From Coprococcus sp. (GTDB taxonomy: Bacteria; Bacillota; Clostridia; Lachnospirales; Lachnospiraceae), in assembly GCA_016297495.1 (NCBI GenBank), contig JAEDGN010000002.1, forward strand, positions 1-64,000: a DNA stretch of 64,000 nt, in the 5' to 3' direction. Under the pieces are notes generated by a model. It saw only the letters and a program-made list of their open reading frames with translations, did no database searches and had not been told where the DNA came from. The position numbers and the translations under genes were made by a program. Shown piece after piece: positions 24,712-33,740 of this stretch. Every line of letters starts with the position of its first letter. The stretch's first letter is position 1.

Positions 24712-25419
24712 CTAAATAGCCTTTAGATATTCAATCAGCTCTGTAAAAAGACCCTTCGGTCCGTCCCAATGACTATTTTGGGCAGGAATCATACAGTCCG
24801 TGACCCAAAATGCGTTCATACCGATGGAGGATGCTGCCAGCATATCTTCAGTTTCATCATTGCCGACCATGAGACATTCTTCCGGAGAAAAGCCTATTCT
24901 GGCGCAGATATCGCTATAATAAGCAGGGTTAGGTTTGCAGTAGCAGTCTGTTTCATAGGAGGTGACCATGTCAAAGTCCTCCGGTTTTAATCCTACCCAG
25001 CTGAGGCGGGAAGCGTGACCGGCCAATGGAAAGATTGGATTGGAAGCAAGTATGACCTTGCGTCCATTGCTGTGGGCCAGGCGGACAGCATGGGCAGCCA
25101 GCGGGTTTTCACCGGTGCAAACTTTGGCACGATGGAACTCGTTGGAGTAGAATCTGTCACAGGCTGGTTTAAAAATATCCACATTAACACCGCTTAAATC
25201 GGCAAAAGTTTTCCAGAAAACTTTCTCGTTAGTCTGAAGTCCGTTATTTTTTACCATAGCACCGGTACCGGCCCATACAACATCCACCAGTTTCTTTGGT
25301 TCAATTCCAAGGGGGGCAATAACACCGGCCAGCTCTTTAAAGTAGGCTCTGGTGAAGGCATCCTGATCCATTGGGAGCAAAGTGCCATCTAAATCAAATA
25401 AAATCGCTTTGATATTCAT
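24712..25419 (-). CDS. HAD-family hydrolase
   Basis: About 235 residues. Motif I is FDLDGTLLP at about residues 7-15, motif II LASNPI, motif III with Lys in CYCKPNPAYY, and motif IV MVGNDETEDMLAA, so all four HAD motifs are present. An alpha-helical cap follows motif I. Likely a phosphatase on a small phosphorylated metabolite. ATG 25419 is chosen over an upstream in-frame start because GGAG lies before it and the family begins right at MNIKAILFD. Two hydrolases of the HD type start just upstream on the other strand. Confidence 0.9.
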   Translation of the reverse strand: MNIKAILFDLDGTLLPMDQDAFTRAYFKELAGVIAPLGIEPKKLVDVVWAGTGAMVKNNGLQTNEKVFWKTFADLSGVNVDIFKPACDRFYSNEFHRAKVCTGENPLAAHAVRLAHSNGRKVILASNPIFPLAGHASRLSWVGLKPEDFDMVTSYETDCYCKPNPAYYSDICARIGFSPEECLMVGNDETEDMLAASSIGMNAFWVTDCMIPAQNSHWDGPKGLFTELIEYLKAI

Positions 25420-25574
25420 AATAATTTCAACTCCTTTATCACTCAACGTACCACTTTTTTCAATAGGTGTCAATTAAAAATGAGTGTTGCATTTTGAAGA
25501 TGACAGTTTTATACTTGAACAAAGAGATTTTCAGATGAATATAAGAATGATATATGAGGAGGCTGTGACTGGTG

Positions 25575-26168
25575 ATGGGAGAGAGCAGACTGGATAAACA
25601 GTTTAAATTTTGCAGGGAAATAGATAAGGAAAAGATGATTGGAAGACAGACTTATCTGACTGGCGGGGAACGGAAGGAGAATGATGCAGAGCATGCATGG
25701 CATATGGCTCTGATGACTGTGCTTCTCAGTGAATATGCGGAAGAAGAAATAGATGTGCTGAAGACGGTGACAATGCTGTTGATTCACGACATTGTGGAGA
25801 TAGATGCGGGGGATACCTATGCCTATGATGAAGAAGCGAAGAAGACACAGCGGCAGCGGGAACTAGCAGCGGCAGACAGAATATTTGGCATCCTGCCGGA
25901 AGATCAGGGAAGAAAGCTTCGCGATCTGTGGGAAGAGTTTGAGGAGGCTGAAACAGCAGAGGCAAAATTTGCTCATACGATGGATAATCTTCAGCCAATG
26001 ATGCTCAATGACCTTACCGATGGTAAATCATGGGTGAAAAAAGGGGTTCGTCTCGGGCAGATTCTTAAAAGAAATGAGCACACCGCAGAGGGATCAGAAA
26101 TCTTATGGGATTATGCCCAGGAGAACTTTCTGATACCGAATGTGGAGAAGGGAAGGATTAAACCATGA
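25575..26168 (+). CDS. HD-domain hydrolase (YfbR-like)
   Basis: About 197 residues. The metal motif is spread as H (NDAEHAWHMA), HD (LLIHDIVEIDAGD) and a distal D (AHTMDNLQP), typical of YfbR-type 5'-deoxynucleotidase/HD hydrolases. It probably removes phosphate from nucleotides. GAGGAGG lies about 12 bases before ATG 25575; GTG 25572 is a close alternative. It overlaps the next gene by ATGA, so the two are coupled. Confidence 0.85.
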   Translation: MGESRLDKQFKFCREIDKEKMIGRQTYLTGGERKENDAEHAWHMALMTVLLSEYAEEEIDVLKTVTMLLIHDIVEIDAGDTYAYDEEAKKTQRQRELAAADRIFGILPEDQGRKLRDLWEEFEEAETAEAKFAHTMDNLQPMMLNDLTDGKSWVKKGVRLGQILKRNEHTAEGSEILWDYAQENFLIPNVEKGRIKP

Positions 26169-26635
26169 CCCATCAGAAGGAGGTGTGGTCTCCGGAGATT
26201 CTGATCAGATTTTACGGTGAGGATATTCTGGCTTCTGAGGGAATGCAGCAGGAAAAATCCTACATGCAGCATGGAAGAGTCAGTGTTTTTGAGCATTCCT
26301 TCAAAGTGACCTGTCTTTGCCTGATGATTGCCCATTATCTCCGTATCAGAGTAGATCGTCGTGCTTTGATCAGAGGGGCACTGCTTCATGATTATTTTCT
26401 GTATGACTGGCATGTGCCGGATAAAAGTCACAGGCTCCATGGCTTTACTCATGCGGGTCAGGCGCTGATGAATGCAGAGAAGGATTTTATTCTGGGGCAG
26501 ATTGAGAGGGACATGATTAAAAGGCATATGTTTCCTTTGAATCCCATACCGCCAAGATATCGGGAAAGCCTGATTCTGTGTGTTGCGGATAAGATCTGTG
26601 CGCTGCAGGAAACGGTGGAAGGCAGAATGGGATAG
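26165..26635 (+). CDS. Small HD-domain phosphohydrolase
   Basis: 156 residues. HD-fold signature: VFEHSFKVTCLCLMIAHYL, RGALLHDYFLYDWH, then HGFTHAGQAL and a final VADKICALQE with the distal Asp. The start overlaps the previous stop as ATGA. Because two HD genes are coupled, they may act on successive nucleotide or second-messenger intermediates, but this is inference. The small size (usually 160-200) is close to the family minimum. A bidirectional terminator follows. Confidence 0.85.
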   Translation: MTHQKEVWSPEILIRFYGEDILASEGMQQEKSYMQHGRVSVFEHSFKVTCLCLMIAHYLRIRVDRRALIRGALLHDYFLYDWHVPDKSHRLHGFTHAGQALMNAEKDFILGQIERDMIKRHMFPLNPIPPRYRESLILCVADKICALQETVEGRMG

Positions 26636-26676
26636 CTGTGTCATGATGGAAGTATACAGAATCAGTGTATCAAATG

Positions 26677-26724
26677 AAAAAGGTTCGGGAATGATCTGCG
26701 GCGGCAGATTCCCGAACCTTTTTT
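26677..26724. terminator. Bidirectional terminator between HD gene and activase gene
   Basis: AAAAGGTTCGGGAA plus TCTGC pairs with GCAGA plus TTCCCGAACCTTTT around a GGCG loop, with one three-base bulge. T and A tracts on both sides serve both converging genes. Confidence 0.8.
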
Positions 26725-26742
26725 GCTGGAGTGGCATGGACA

Positions 26743-29700
26743 TCAGGTTATGGCAGGTTTATCTTTAATATTGCCTGATTTTGCATTCATGATCAGCATC
26801 TGGAGCCGGTTTTCGATATTAGCGAAGCTGACATCCGGATCATAATCCAGCGGCAGTATCTGAGCGTCCGGATACATTTCCTTCAGCCGTTTGGAGATCC
26901 CTCTTCCAACGACATGATTTGGCAGACATCCGAATGGCTGCAGGATCACGAAGGAGCGACATCCGTTTTTAGCATGATGCAGTATTTCACCCGGTATCAG
27001 TACCCCTTCGCCGGCATCGAAAGTGTGGTGGATGATCGGATCGCTGTCTTTGACCAGATCCGGCATCCTGCAGGCCGGTGTATAGAGTGGATGGGCCCTG
27101 GCGATGGCATCGGTCATGTCGTGGGCCATATCAAATACCTTATCAACGGTGGCAAGCCAGGTCTTTTTCATCCATGGTTTTTTTAGTTTATATTCTTTGA
27201 TCTGGGCGTCCAGGTAGAAATAGGACTTCTGGATAACGTCGGACATACGGGCTTCAATGATTTCAAAGCCGTTATGCTCCAGATAATCTTCAATATCGTG
27301 GTTGGCTCCCGGATGGAAGTTCAGCAGATATTCGCCGACGATCAACACCCTCGGTCTTGGAATGGTGCGGTCATAAGCAACATTCTTCATCAGATCGATG
27401 GCTTTTTTAAAACCGCTTCGGATACCGGCTACGCCGTGATTCTGAAGTCCTTCGACAACGGCATCCATTCCCTGCTCAAAGGCCTGAGTGGTACTGCCGG
27501 GAACTTTTTCGTAGGGTCGTATTTTCCTTAACAATTCTTCCAGTACATCGATGACCGGCAGGGCAAAGGCCAGCCGGACTGCAGAGCCGAGACTCATACG
27601 GAAGCCCGGGTGCATGTTGTGATAATCTACATCATCATTGGTGAGAATAGGTACATGGCTGTATCCGGCATCATCCAGTGCTTTGCGGAGCAGGGCACTG
27701 TAATGGGTGAGACGGCAGTCGCCGATATACTTGCCCATACCGATGGCCACTTCTTTATCATCATATTTTCCGCTGCGAAGAGCTGCCAATGCCTCGCCAA
27801 TAACGATCTGGCAAGGGAAGCAGATGTCGTTGTGGACATACTGTTTGCCCAGGCGGATAGCCTCTTCACGGCCGATATCCAATGGTTCGGCTTTGATATG
27901 CTGGCTGCAGATGGCCGCTGACATGATTCTGCAGAAGGCATGGGAGGTATTAGGAACAAGGACAACTTTTTCTTTGCGGCTTTTCTTTGTAAATTTTACC
28001 GGATACGGGTCTTCCAGTTCGTGAATGATAAGATCCGGGTCCTGTTCCCGACGCATGGTGATTGTCTCCACAAATGAGCGCACACGGATGCGCAGCGGCC
28101 CCTGTATATCACTTTCGTCCAGTTTCAGAATCAGCGGTATTTTGCCGGAAATCTCTTTCATCAGACGGATGATCTCATCGGAAAGATAGGCATCATGGCC
28201 GCATCCAAAGCTGACGATCTGGACATATTCCAGATGGGTGCTTCTGGCAGCAAGAATAGCGGAAGAGAGCATTCGTGCATGATAATTGTTGACAATATCC
28301 AGCCGGCTCATGCTCAGATCCACCTGATCGGTTCCCGGAAGGGAGTCGGCGGTCAGCACGGGGATTCCAAGGCTGGTGAACATCTCCGGAAGATCATGAT
28401 TGACCAGAGCATCATTCTGGTATGGACGGGAGGCCAGAACGACGGCATAGGTTCCTCTGGCGGTTACATCATCCAGAACAGCCTGTCCGGCCTGTTTCAG
28501 TTCTGTATGAAACTGATTCTGAGCCGCATCTGCGTTTTGAATAGCCTGTCTGGTCTGCTCCGGTGTGATCCGGAAGGTTTTTTCCATATACAGGGTCAGC
28601 TGTTTGTCGCGGTCCTCTTTTTTATACCAGTGAAATAACGGTGCATCAAAAGGAATCTGCCAGCGCTTTTCGGGATTGTCAGAATTGCGGATGACAATAG
28701 GGTAGCCTTTGACGATGGCACACATGGATTCACTGGTTTCTTCTGTGTTTTCTGATGTAACCGTTGTAATGGACGGCATGAAAATGCGGTCTGCCCCTTT
28801 TTCGGTCAGATTGCGGAGATGGCCGTGAACCAGCTTGGCAGGAAAACAGACAGTATCCGATGTGACAGCGGATAGTCCGTCCTCATATATTTTACGTGTA
28901 CTCAGATCCGATATTTTAATCTTAAAGCCGAGGGAACGCCAGAAGGTCGTCCAGAACGGCATTGTCTCCCAGTAGGAGAGTACTCTCGGAAGACCGATAG
29001 TCACCTCTTTGTCAGGTGCTGCGGCTGTATAAGGATAATCTTTAAATAACAGCTGCTGGCGGGTCCGGAAGAGATTCGGAACCTGTTCTCTGGTCCGGGT
29101 GGTCGCCTTCAGCTTTTCACGGACTGCTTCTTCATGGGGGTCACCGAGAATTTCACCGCGTTCGCAGCGGTTATTGGTGACCCAGGAGCTGCCGTTGGAA
29201 AAACGGACGATGGTTCGTTTACAGTGGTTGGCACAGAACGGGCACGGTGAGTTGGATTCCTGTGTATAGGAAAAGTCTTCGATGGCGTCCAGTCCAATAA
29301 AGGTTCTCTCCATCTGGCGGGCATGAAAACGTTCTTTGGTGATCAGGGCTGCGCCGATGGCGCCCATAATACCGGGATAAGGGGCGCGGACAACTTCACG
29401 TCCCGTGTACTGTTCCATGGCGCGCAAAACGGCATCATTCTGGAAAGTGCCGCCCTGAACAACGATTTTATTGCCGAGACTGTCCAGATTGGAGATGCGG
29501 ATGACTTTTGTAAAGACATTTTCAATGATGGAACGGCACAAACCGGCCATAATATCCTCTGACTGCTTTCCATTACGCTGTTCCGTCACAATACTGCTGT
29601 TCATAAAAACTGTACAGCGGCTGCCAAGGGCTGCGGGATGCCGTGAGGAGAAAGCAGCGTGGGCGATCTCCTCTACCGGAATATGTAAAGACGAAGCGAA

Positions 29701-31143
29701 ATTTTCAAGGAACGAACCGCAGCCTGAGGAGCAGGCTTCATTGACAACGATATTGGTAATGATGCCATTGTCGATCCATATCGCCTTCATGTCCTGTCCG
29801 CCGATGTCCAGAATAAAAGTCGCATCACTGACGTATTTATCTGCTGCGCGGGCGTGAGCTACGGTTTCTACCACATGGCATTCTGTACTGAAGGCTTTGG
29901 AAAACAGCAGTTCGCCATAGCCTGTGGTACCTGCAGCAATGATATCGAGAGTGGCACCGGCTGCGCGGCAGCGGTCACGGACCGCCTTAAGAGCTGCTTT
30001 TGCAACAGCCAGAGGTTCCCCTTCATTTGGAGCATAAAAAGAATCAAGGATATTTTCGTCTTCATCTATTAAAACAAATTTTGTTGTGGTGCTTCCGGAA
30101 TCAATTCCCAGATAAGCATGAACGGTCTGACCGGCCTGAGGCTGAAAATGTGTACATTCCGGCAGCTGATGTCTTTTGACAAAAGCATCATATTCTTCCT
30201 GTGAGTCAAAAAACACTGGCGCATCCTGAGAGGTGTGGAGACTGGACTGAAGGGTTTCGTCTGAAAGCAGGTCAAGAAGCCGGGACGGACGCCGCCAGGA
30301 GGTGCTGCTGGCAAACATTTTCTCCAGAGAAAGGGCGGCACCGAAGGCAATCATGATCTCAGGATGTTCCGGGCACAGTGTTTCTTCGGGTAAAAGATTC
30401 AAACGCTGGGCAAATACCTGTACGAGCTCCGGATTGAAGGTAAGAGGTCCTCCTTCGAAAACAACGGGCTTCTTGATGTCGAGGCCCTGGGCCAGACCGC
30501 CGATGGTCTGTTTGGCAATGGCGTGAAAGGAAGAAAGGGCCAGATCCGGTTTGGATATACCCTGATTCAGCAGCGGCTGGATATCTGTTTTGGCATAAAC
30601 ACCGCAGCGGCCGGATATGTCATAAATACAGGACCCCTGAGCGGCCAGATCATTGAATTCTTCTATAGGTACTTTCAAAATGGCGGCAATTTCATCAATA
30701 AAGGCACCGGTGCCGCCGGCGCAGTTTCCGTTCATGCGCATGTCGGCCACGGTGAGTGCGTTCGTTGATTCATCCCGTCCAAAGAAAATCATTTTTGCAT
30801 CCTGACCGCCAAGCTCAATGGCAGTTCCTACATTGTCATAATGATCTTCCAGAGCAATGGAGTTGGCTACAACTTCCTGAATATAACAGACGCCGAGACT
30901 TTCTGCCAGTCTTTTGGCACCTGAGCCCGTAAGGGCAATCCGTATCAAAGCATCAGGAAAATGTTCATTCAGCATGGAGAGGGCATCATGAACGCTTTGT
31001 GCCTGTGCCGCGTTATGACGTTTGTAGTTGGAAAATAAAATCTTGTTGTTGTCCGGATTAATGGCAACAATTTTCGTCGTGGTCGAACCAACATCGATAC
31101 CGACAAAAAGACGCTGCACAGCCGGTGCGTAATTGTTTGACAT
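26743..31143 (-). CDS. Giant acyl-CoA dehydratase activase-related protein
   Basis: 1466 residues. Two BcrA/BadF/HgdC-type ATPase modules: the first at about 10-280 (FVGIDVGSTTTKIVAI, GGQDAKMIFF, GNCAGGTGAF) and the second at about 345-610 (YLGIDSGSTTTKFVLI, GGQDMKAIW, ACSSGCGSFLENF). A Cys cluster CPFCANHCKRT near 640 follows, then a long DUF2229/dehydratase-like C-terminal half with CFPAKLVHGHL, SFGCGHDAYLS and CFPCQIV. These are ATP-driven electron donors that activate 2-hydroxyacyl-CoA dehydratases through a 4Fe-4S cluster. No dehydratase subunit genes are near, so the partner is elsewhere or the fused C-terminal domain acts alone. It follows marR by 31 bases. Confidence 0.92.
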   Translation of the reverse strand: MSNNYAPAVQRLFVGIDVGSTTTKIVAINPDNNKILFSNYKRHNAAQAQSVHDALSMLNEHFPDALIRIALTGSGAKRLAESLGVCYIQEVVANSIALEDHYDNVGTAIELGGQDAKMIFFGRDESTNALTVADMRMNGNCAGGTGAFIDEIAAILKVPIEEFNDLAAQGSCIYDISGRCGVYAKTDIQPLLNQGISKPDLALSSFHAIAKQTIGGLAQGLDIKKPVVFEGGPLTFNPELVQVFAQRLNLLPEETLCPEHPEIMIAFGAALSLEKMFASSTSWRRPSRLLDLLSDETLQSSLHTSQDAPVFFDSQEEYDAFVKRHQLPECTHFQPQAGQTVHAYLGIDSGSTTTKFVLIDEDENILDSFYAPNEGEPLAVAKAALKAVRDRCRAAGATLDIIAAGTTGYGELLFSKAFSTECHVVETVAHARAADKYVSDATFILDIGGQDMKAIWIDNGIITNIVVNEACSSGCGSFLENFASSLHIPVEEIAHAAFSSRHPAALGSRCTVFMNSSIVTEQRNGKQSEDIMAGLCRSIIENVFTKVIRISNLDSLGNKIVVQGGTFQNDAVLRAMEQYTGREVVRAPYPGIMGAIGAALITKERFHARQMERTFIGLDAIEDFSYTQESNSPCPFCANHCKRTIVRFSNGSSWVTNNRCERGEILGDPHEEAVREKLKATTRTREQVPNLFRTRQQLLFKDYPYTAAAPDKEVTIGLPRVLSYWETMPFWTTFWRSLGFKIKISDLSTRKIYEDGLSAVTSDTVCFPAKLVHGHLRNLTEKGADRIFMPSITTVTSENTEETSESMCAIVKGYPIVIRNSDNPEKRWQIPFDAPLFHWYKKEDRDKQLTLYMEKTFRITPEQTRQAIQNADAAQNQFHTELKQAGQAVLDDVTARGTYAVVLASRPYQNDALVNHDLPEMFTSLGIPVLTADSLPGTDQVDLSMSRLDIVNNYHARMLSSAILAARSTHLEYVQIVSFGCGHDAYLSDEIIRLMKEISGKIPLILKLDESDIQGPLRIRVRSFVETITMRREQDPDLIIHELEDPYPVKFTKKSRKEKVVLVPNTSHAFCRIMSAAICSQHIKAEPLDIGREEAIRLGKQYVHNDICFPCQIVIGEALAALRSGKYDDKEVAIGMGKYIGDCRLTHYSALLRKALDDAGYSHVPILTNDDVDYHNMHPGFRMSLGSAVRLAFALPVIDVLEELLRKIRPYEKVPGSTTQAFEQGMDAVVEGLQNHGVAGIRSGFKKAIDLMKNVAYDRTIPRPRVLIVGEYLLNFHPGANHDIEDYLEHNGFEIIEARMSDVIQKSYFYLDAQIKEYKLKKPWMKKTWLATVDKVFDMAHDMTDAIARAHPLYTPACRMPDLVKDSDPIIHHTFDAGEGVLIPGEILHHAKNGCRSFVILQPFGCLPNHVVGRGISKRLKEMYPDAQILPLDYDPDVSFANIENRLQMLIMNAKSGNIKDKPAIT

Positions 31144-31174
31144 CTTTTGTACTCCTGTATTTCTATTGTTTCTT

Positions 31175-31597
31175 TTAAAAATTTTGCTGTACTTTTTGGA
31201 GAAGCTTCAGCAAATCTGTTTTTTCCTTGCTGGTAAGGCCCGTGGTAAGGCGTTCCAGCGTCTTATCCATATGCTCCTGTGCTTCTTCACAGATCCGATA
31301 CCCTTCACCGGTTATTCTGACGATCTTGATACGTTTGTCTTCCGTATCACGGGCACAGCTGACAAAGCCTTTTTGCTGGAGACGTTTGACAAGGCCGACG
31401 GTTGTAGACTGCCCGATCTGGAGAAGCTTTTCCATTTCCTTCAGCGAGCAGGAGCCGGATGGGCTGTCTTTCAGGGCAGAGAGCAGATAAATCTGTGAGA
31501 CTGTCAGGCCCTTTTCCCGCAGGGCATTATTGGCTTCCTTTTCCATGGCAGCATGAATCTGTCGAATCAGAGGTGCGCATTTTTCAGCGTAAATCAT
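31175..31597 (-). CDS. MarR family transcriptional regulator
   Basis: 140 residues with a winged helix-turn-helix (GLTVSQIYLLSALKDSPSGSCSLKEMEKLLQIGQSTTVGLVKRLQQKGFV) and the wing CARDTEDKRIKIVRITGEG. CAGGAGA precedes its ATG. Stop-to-start spacing of 31 bases to the activase suggests one transcript. A palindrome lies between it and the divergent aldo/keto reductase and is a likely operator. Its effector is unknown; cysteines are few, so redox sensing is not obvious. Confidence 0.93.
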   Translation of the reverse strand: MIYAEKCAPLIRQIHAAMEKEANNALREKGLTVSQIYLLSALKDSPSGSCSLKEMEKLLQIGQSTTVGLVKRLQQKGFVSCARDTEDKRIKIVRITGEGYRICEEAQEHMDKTLERLTTGLTSKEKTDLLKLLQKVQQNF

Positions 31598-31668
31598 AGA
31601 TTTTCTCCTGAAAATATATCATATAAAATATGTTTTTTGTCGCAATGAGTATAGCACTAATGAACGTA

Positions 31669-31694
31669 AAATTCAATAGCATGGAATTGAATTT
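31669..31694. promoter_or_regulatory. Candidate MarR operator (palindrome)
   Basis: AAATTCAAT (31669-31677) and ATTGAATTT (31686-31694) form a perfect 9-bp dyad around an 8-base spacer, midway between the divergent marR and aldo/keto reductase genes. MarR sites are commonly dyads of this size. Confidence 0.45.
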
Positions 31695-31798
31695 CTGGGA
31701 GATTGTGCGTTCAGGGAAGAATGTGGTATACTAAGCAAGAATTGCTGAGTTGTATTTCTATTTTATTTAGAATGATGCAGCGGAGAAGGAGACAATTT

Positions 31799-32965
31799 AT
31801 GGAATACAGGATGAATGACTGGTCGGTGCTGGGCTTTGGGTGTATGCGTTTTCCGAAAAAGGGAAGCAGTGTGGATATGGAAGAAACAGAGAGGGAACTG
31901 GCCTATGCCATTGAACATGGTATTAATTATTTTGATACAGCCTATATATATAAAGGGAATGAGAAGGTTCTCGGGCAACTGCTGGAGAAGAATCACTGGC
32001 GGGAACAGGTACAGATTGCCACTAAGATGCCGCATTATATGATTCATTCCATCGGTGAACTGGAGAAATTATTTCAGGAACAGCTGAGGAGACTCAGGAC
32101 GGATTATGTGGATAATTATCTGATGCATATGCTGCCGGATGTTCATATCTGGGAGAAACTGATCCGGATGGGGATTTTGGAATGGATCAGTGAAAAAAAG
32201 GCCGGCGGGCAGATCCGCAGGGTTGGTTTTTCCTATCACGGGAACAGCCGGAATTTTATAGAACTTCTGGATGCCTGGGACTGGGAATTCTGCCAGGTGC
32301 AGTATAATTATATGGATGAGAACAGTCAGGCCGGCCGGGCCGGAGTAGAATATGCAGCCGCTAAGGGAATTCCGGTGATTATTATGGAACCGCTTCGGGG
32401 CGGCCGTCTGGTCAATGGTCTTCCGAAAAATGCGCAGGAGCTTTTTGCGAAAGCCAGGCCACAGCGCAGCCCGGCAGAATGGGGGCTTCGCTGGCTGTGG
32501 AATCAGCCGGGAGTATCCGTGATTCTGTCAGGCATGAATTCCATGGAGATGCTGAAGGAGAATATCCGGATTGCGGAGTCGGTGCGTGCGGGTGAACTTA
32601 CAGAAGCGGATAGGCAGTTATTTTCAGAGGTTCGTGATGCGATCAATGATAAGATGAAGGTACCCTGCACGGGCTGCGGTTATTGCCAGCCATGTCCTTT
32701 CGGTGTGGATATTCCGGGTGCTTTCCGATGCTATAATGTGCGTTATACGGATAATTTCTTCACAGGAATGCGGGAATATCTGATGTGTACCACCTTCCGG
32801 GCGGACAGGACCAATGCTTCACGCTGCAGGAAATGCGGTAAATGTGAACAGCATTGTCCACAGGGCATTGCCATTCGGAAGGAACTGGAGCAGGTGGTCC
32901 GGCATATGGAGAATCCGGTATATAAAGTCATTGCATTTTTTGCAAAGGGTATGTTCAGGAAATAA
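31799..32965 (+). CDS. Aldo/keto reductase with C-terminal 4Fe-4S domain
   Basis: About 388 residues. The barrel begins SVLGFGCMRFP, with FDTAYIYKGNEKVLG around 47-60 (Tyr of the catalytic tetrad) and a conserved IATKMP. A C-terminal ferredoxin-like module carries CTGCGYCQPCPFGVDIP and CRKCGKCEQHCPQGI, each with four Cys. This form is common in anaerobes and may pass electrons between NAD(P)H and an iron-sulfur partner. GAAGGAG lies before ATG 31799, and the frame upstream of it has no site. Confidence 0.92.
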   Translation: MEYRMNDWSVLGFGCMRFPKKGSSVDMEETERELAYAIEHGINYFDTAYIYKGNEKVLGQLLEKNHWREQVQIATKMPHYMIHSIGELEKLFQEQLRRLRTDYVDNYLMHMLPDVHIWEKLIRMGILEWISEKKAGGQIRRVGFSYHGNSRNFIELLDAWDWEFCQVQYNYMDENSQAGRAGVEYAAAKGIPVIIMEPLRGGRLVNGLPKNAQELFAKARPQRSPAEWGLRWLWNQPGVSVILSGMNSMEMLKENIRIAESVRAGELTEADRQLFSEVRDAINDKMKVPCTGCGYCQPCPFGVDIPGAFRCYNVRYTDNFFTGMREYLMCTTFRADRTNASRCRKCGKCEQHCPQGIAIRKELEQVVRHMENPVYKVIAFFAKGMFRK

Positions 32966-32991
32966 ATATTGATGGAGGAAAAGAGAATAAG

Positions 32992-33087
32992 AAGATTGTT
33001 GTACTGGATGGTTATACGGAAAATCCCGGAGATTTTTTATTGTCAAAATACGGAAAGGTCTTCTCAAAAACGGTCAATGGCGTATAA
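32992..33087 (+). pseudogene. Possible 5' scrap of a D-2-hydroxyacid dehydrogenase
   Basis: The frame reads KKIVVLDGYTENPGD, close to the usual start of D-2-hydroxyacid (glycerate-type) dehydrogenases, then drifts into unrelated residues and stops at 33085. Where ATG would be expected there is AAG. About 30 residues; the rest of the gene is absent. Short, so it could be chance. Confidence 0.35.
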
Positions 33088-33093
33088 TTATAA

Positions 33094-33110
33094 TTAACCG
33101 GAGCGGTCAA
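33094..33110. promoter_or_regulatory. Candidate TetR operator
   Basis: TTAACCG-GAG-CGGTCAA is a near-perfect dyad (one mismatch) just before tetR. CGGTCAATGG occurs twice (33071-33080 and 33104-33113), flanking TATAAT at 33083-33088. The geometry suits self-repression. Confidence 0.4.
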
Positions 33111-33122
33111 TGGGAGGGGCCT

Positions 33123-33740
33123 ATGAACGAAAAATTCTTTGATCTGCCGAAGGAGAAGCGGCAGCGGATCATCAATGCAGGCTATAAGGTGTTCAGTCAG
33201 AACAGTTACAAAAAGAGTCCTGTGGGTGAGATTGCGGCGGAAGCGGGTATTAGTAAATCATTGTTGTTTCATTATTTTCATAATAAGAAGGAACTGTATC
33301 TGTTTATATGGGAGGAAGCAGCCCGTGTGACAAGGGAGGTTATGATAGAGGAGCGCTGTTATGAACCAAAGAGCCTTTTTGATATGATGGAACGGGGACT
33401 GGAGGCCAAGATGAAGATCATGCGGGAGTACCCGGATCTGACAGCTTTTACAATGAAGGCTTTTTATGAGAAGGATCCGAATGTTGCACCTGCCATTCGG
33501 GAAAGCTATCAGAGACATGTATATGAAAAGGATGGAAGATTTTATCTGGAAATTAATCCGGAGGAATTTCGTCCCGATATCGACCTGGGGATGATGTATC
33601 AGGAAATGTACTGGGCAGCGGAAGGCTATATGTGGGAAATGATCCAGAAAGGAGATCCGGATTGGGACAAGGTTGAGAAGGATTTCAGGAGAATGATGGA
33701 TTTCTGGAAAAAAATATATCTGAGGGAGGGAAATGAATGA
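33123..33740 (+). CDS. TetR family transcriptional regulator
   Basis: 205 residues. The N-terminal helix-turn-helix is RQRIINAGYKVFSQNSYKKSPVGEIAAEAGISKSLLFHYFHNKKELYLFIWEEA, a clean TetR match; the remainder is an all-helical ligand domain. GGGAGGGG lies before ATG 33123. It overlaps the ABC ATPase start by ATGA, so it is co-translated with the exporter it probably controls. Confidence 0.93.
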   Translation: MNEKFFDLPKEKRQRIINAGYKVFSQNSYKKSPVGEIAAEAGISKSLLFHYFHNKKELYLFIWEEAARVTREVMIEERCYEPKSLFDMMERGLEAKMKIMREYPDLTAFTMKAFYEKDPNVAPAIRESYQRHVYEKDGRFYLEINPEEFRPDIDLGMMYQEMYWAAEGYMWEMIQKGDPDWDKVEKDFRRMMDFWKKIYLREGNE

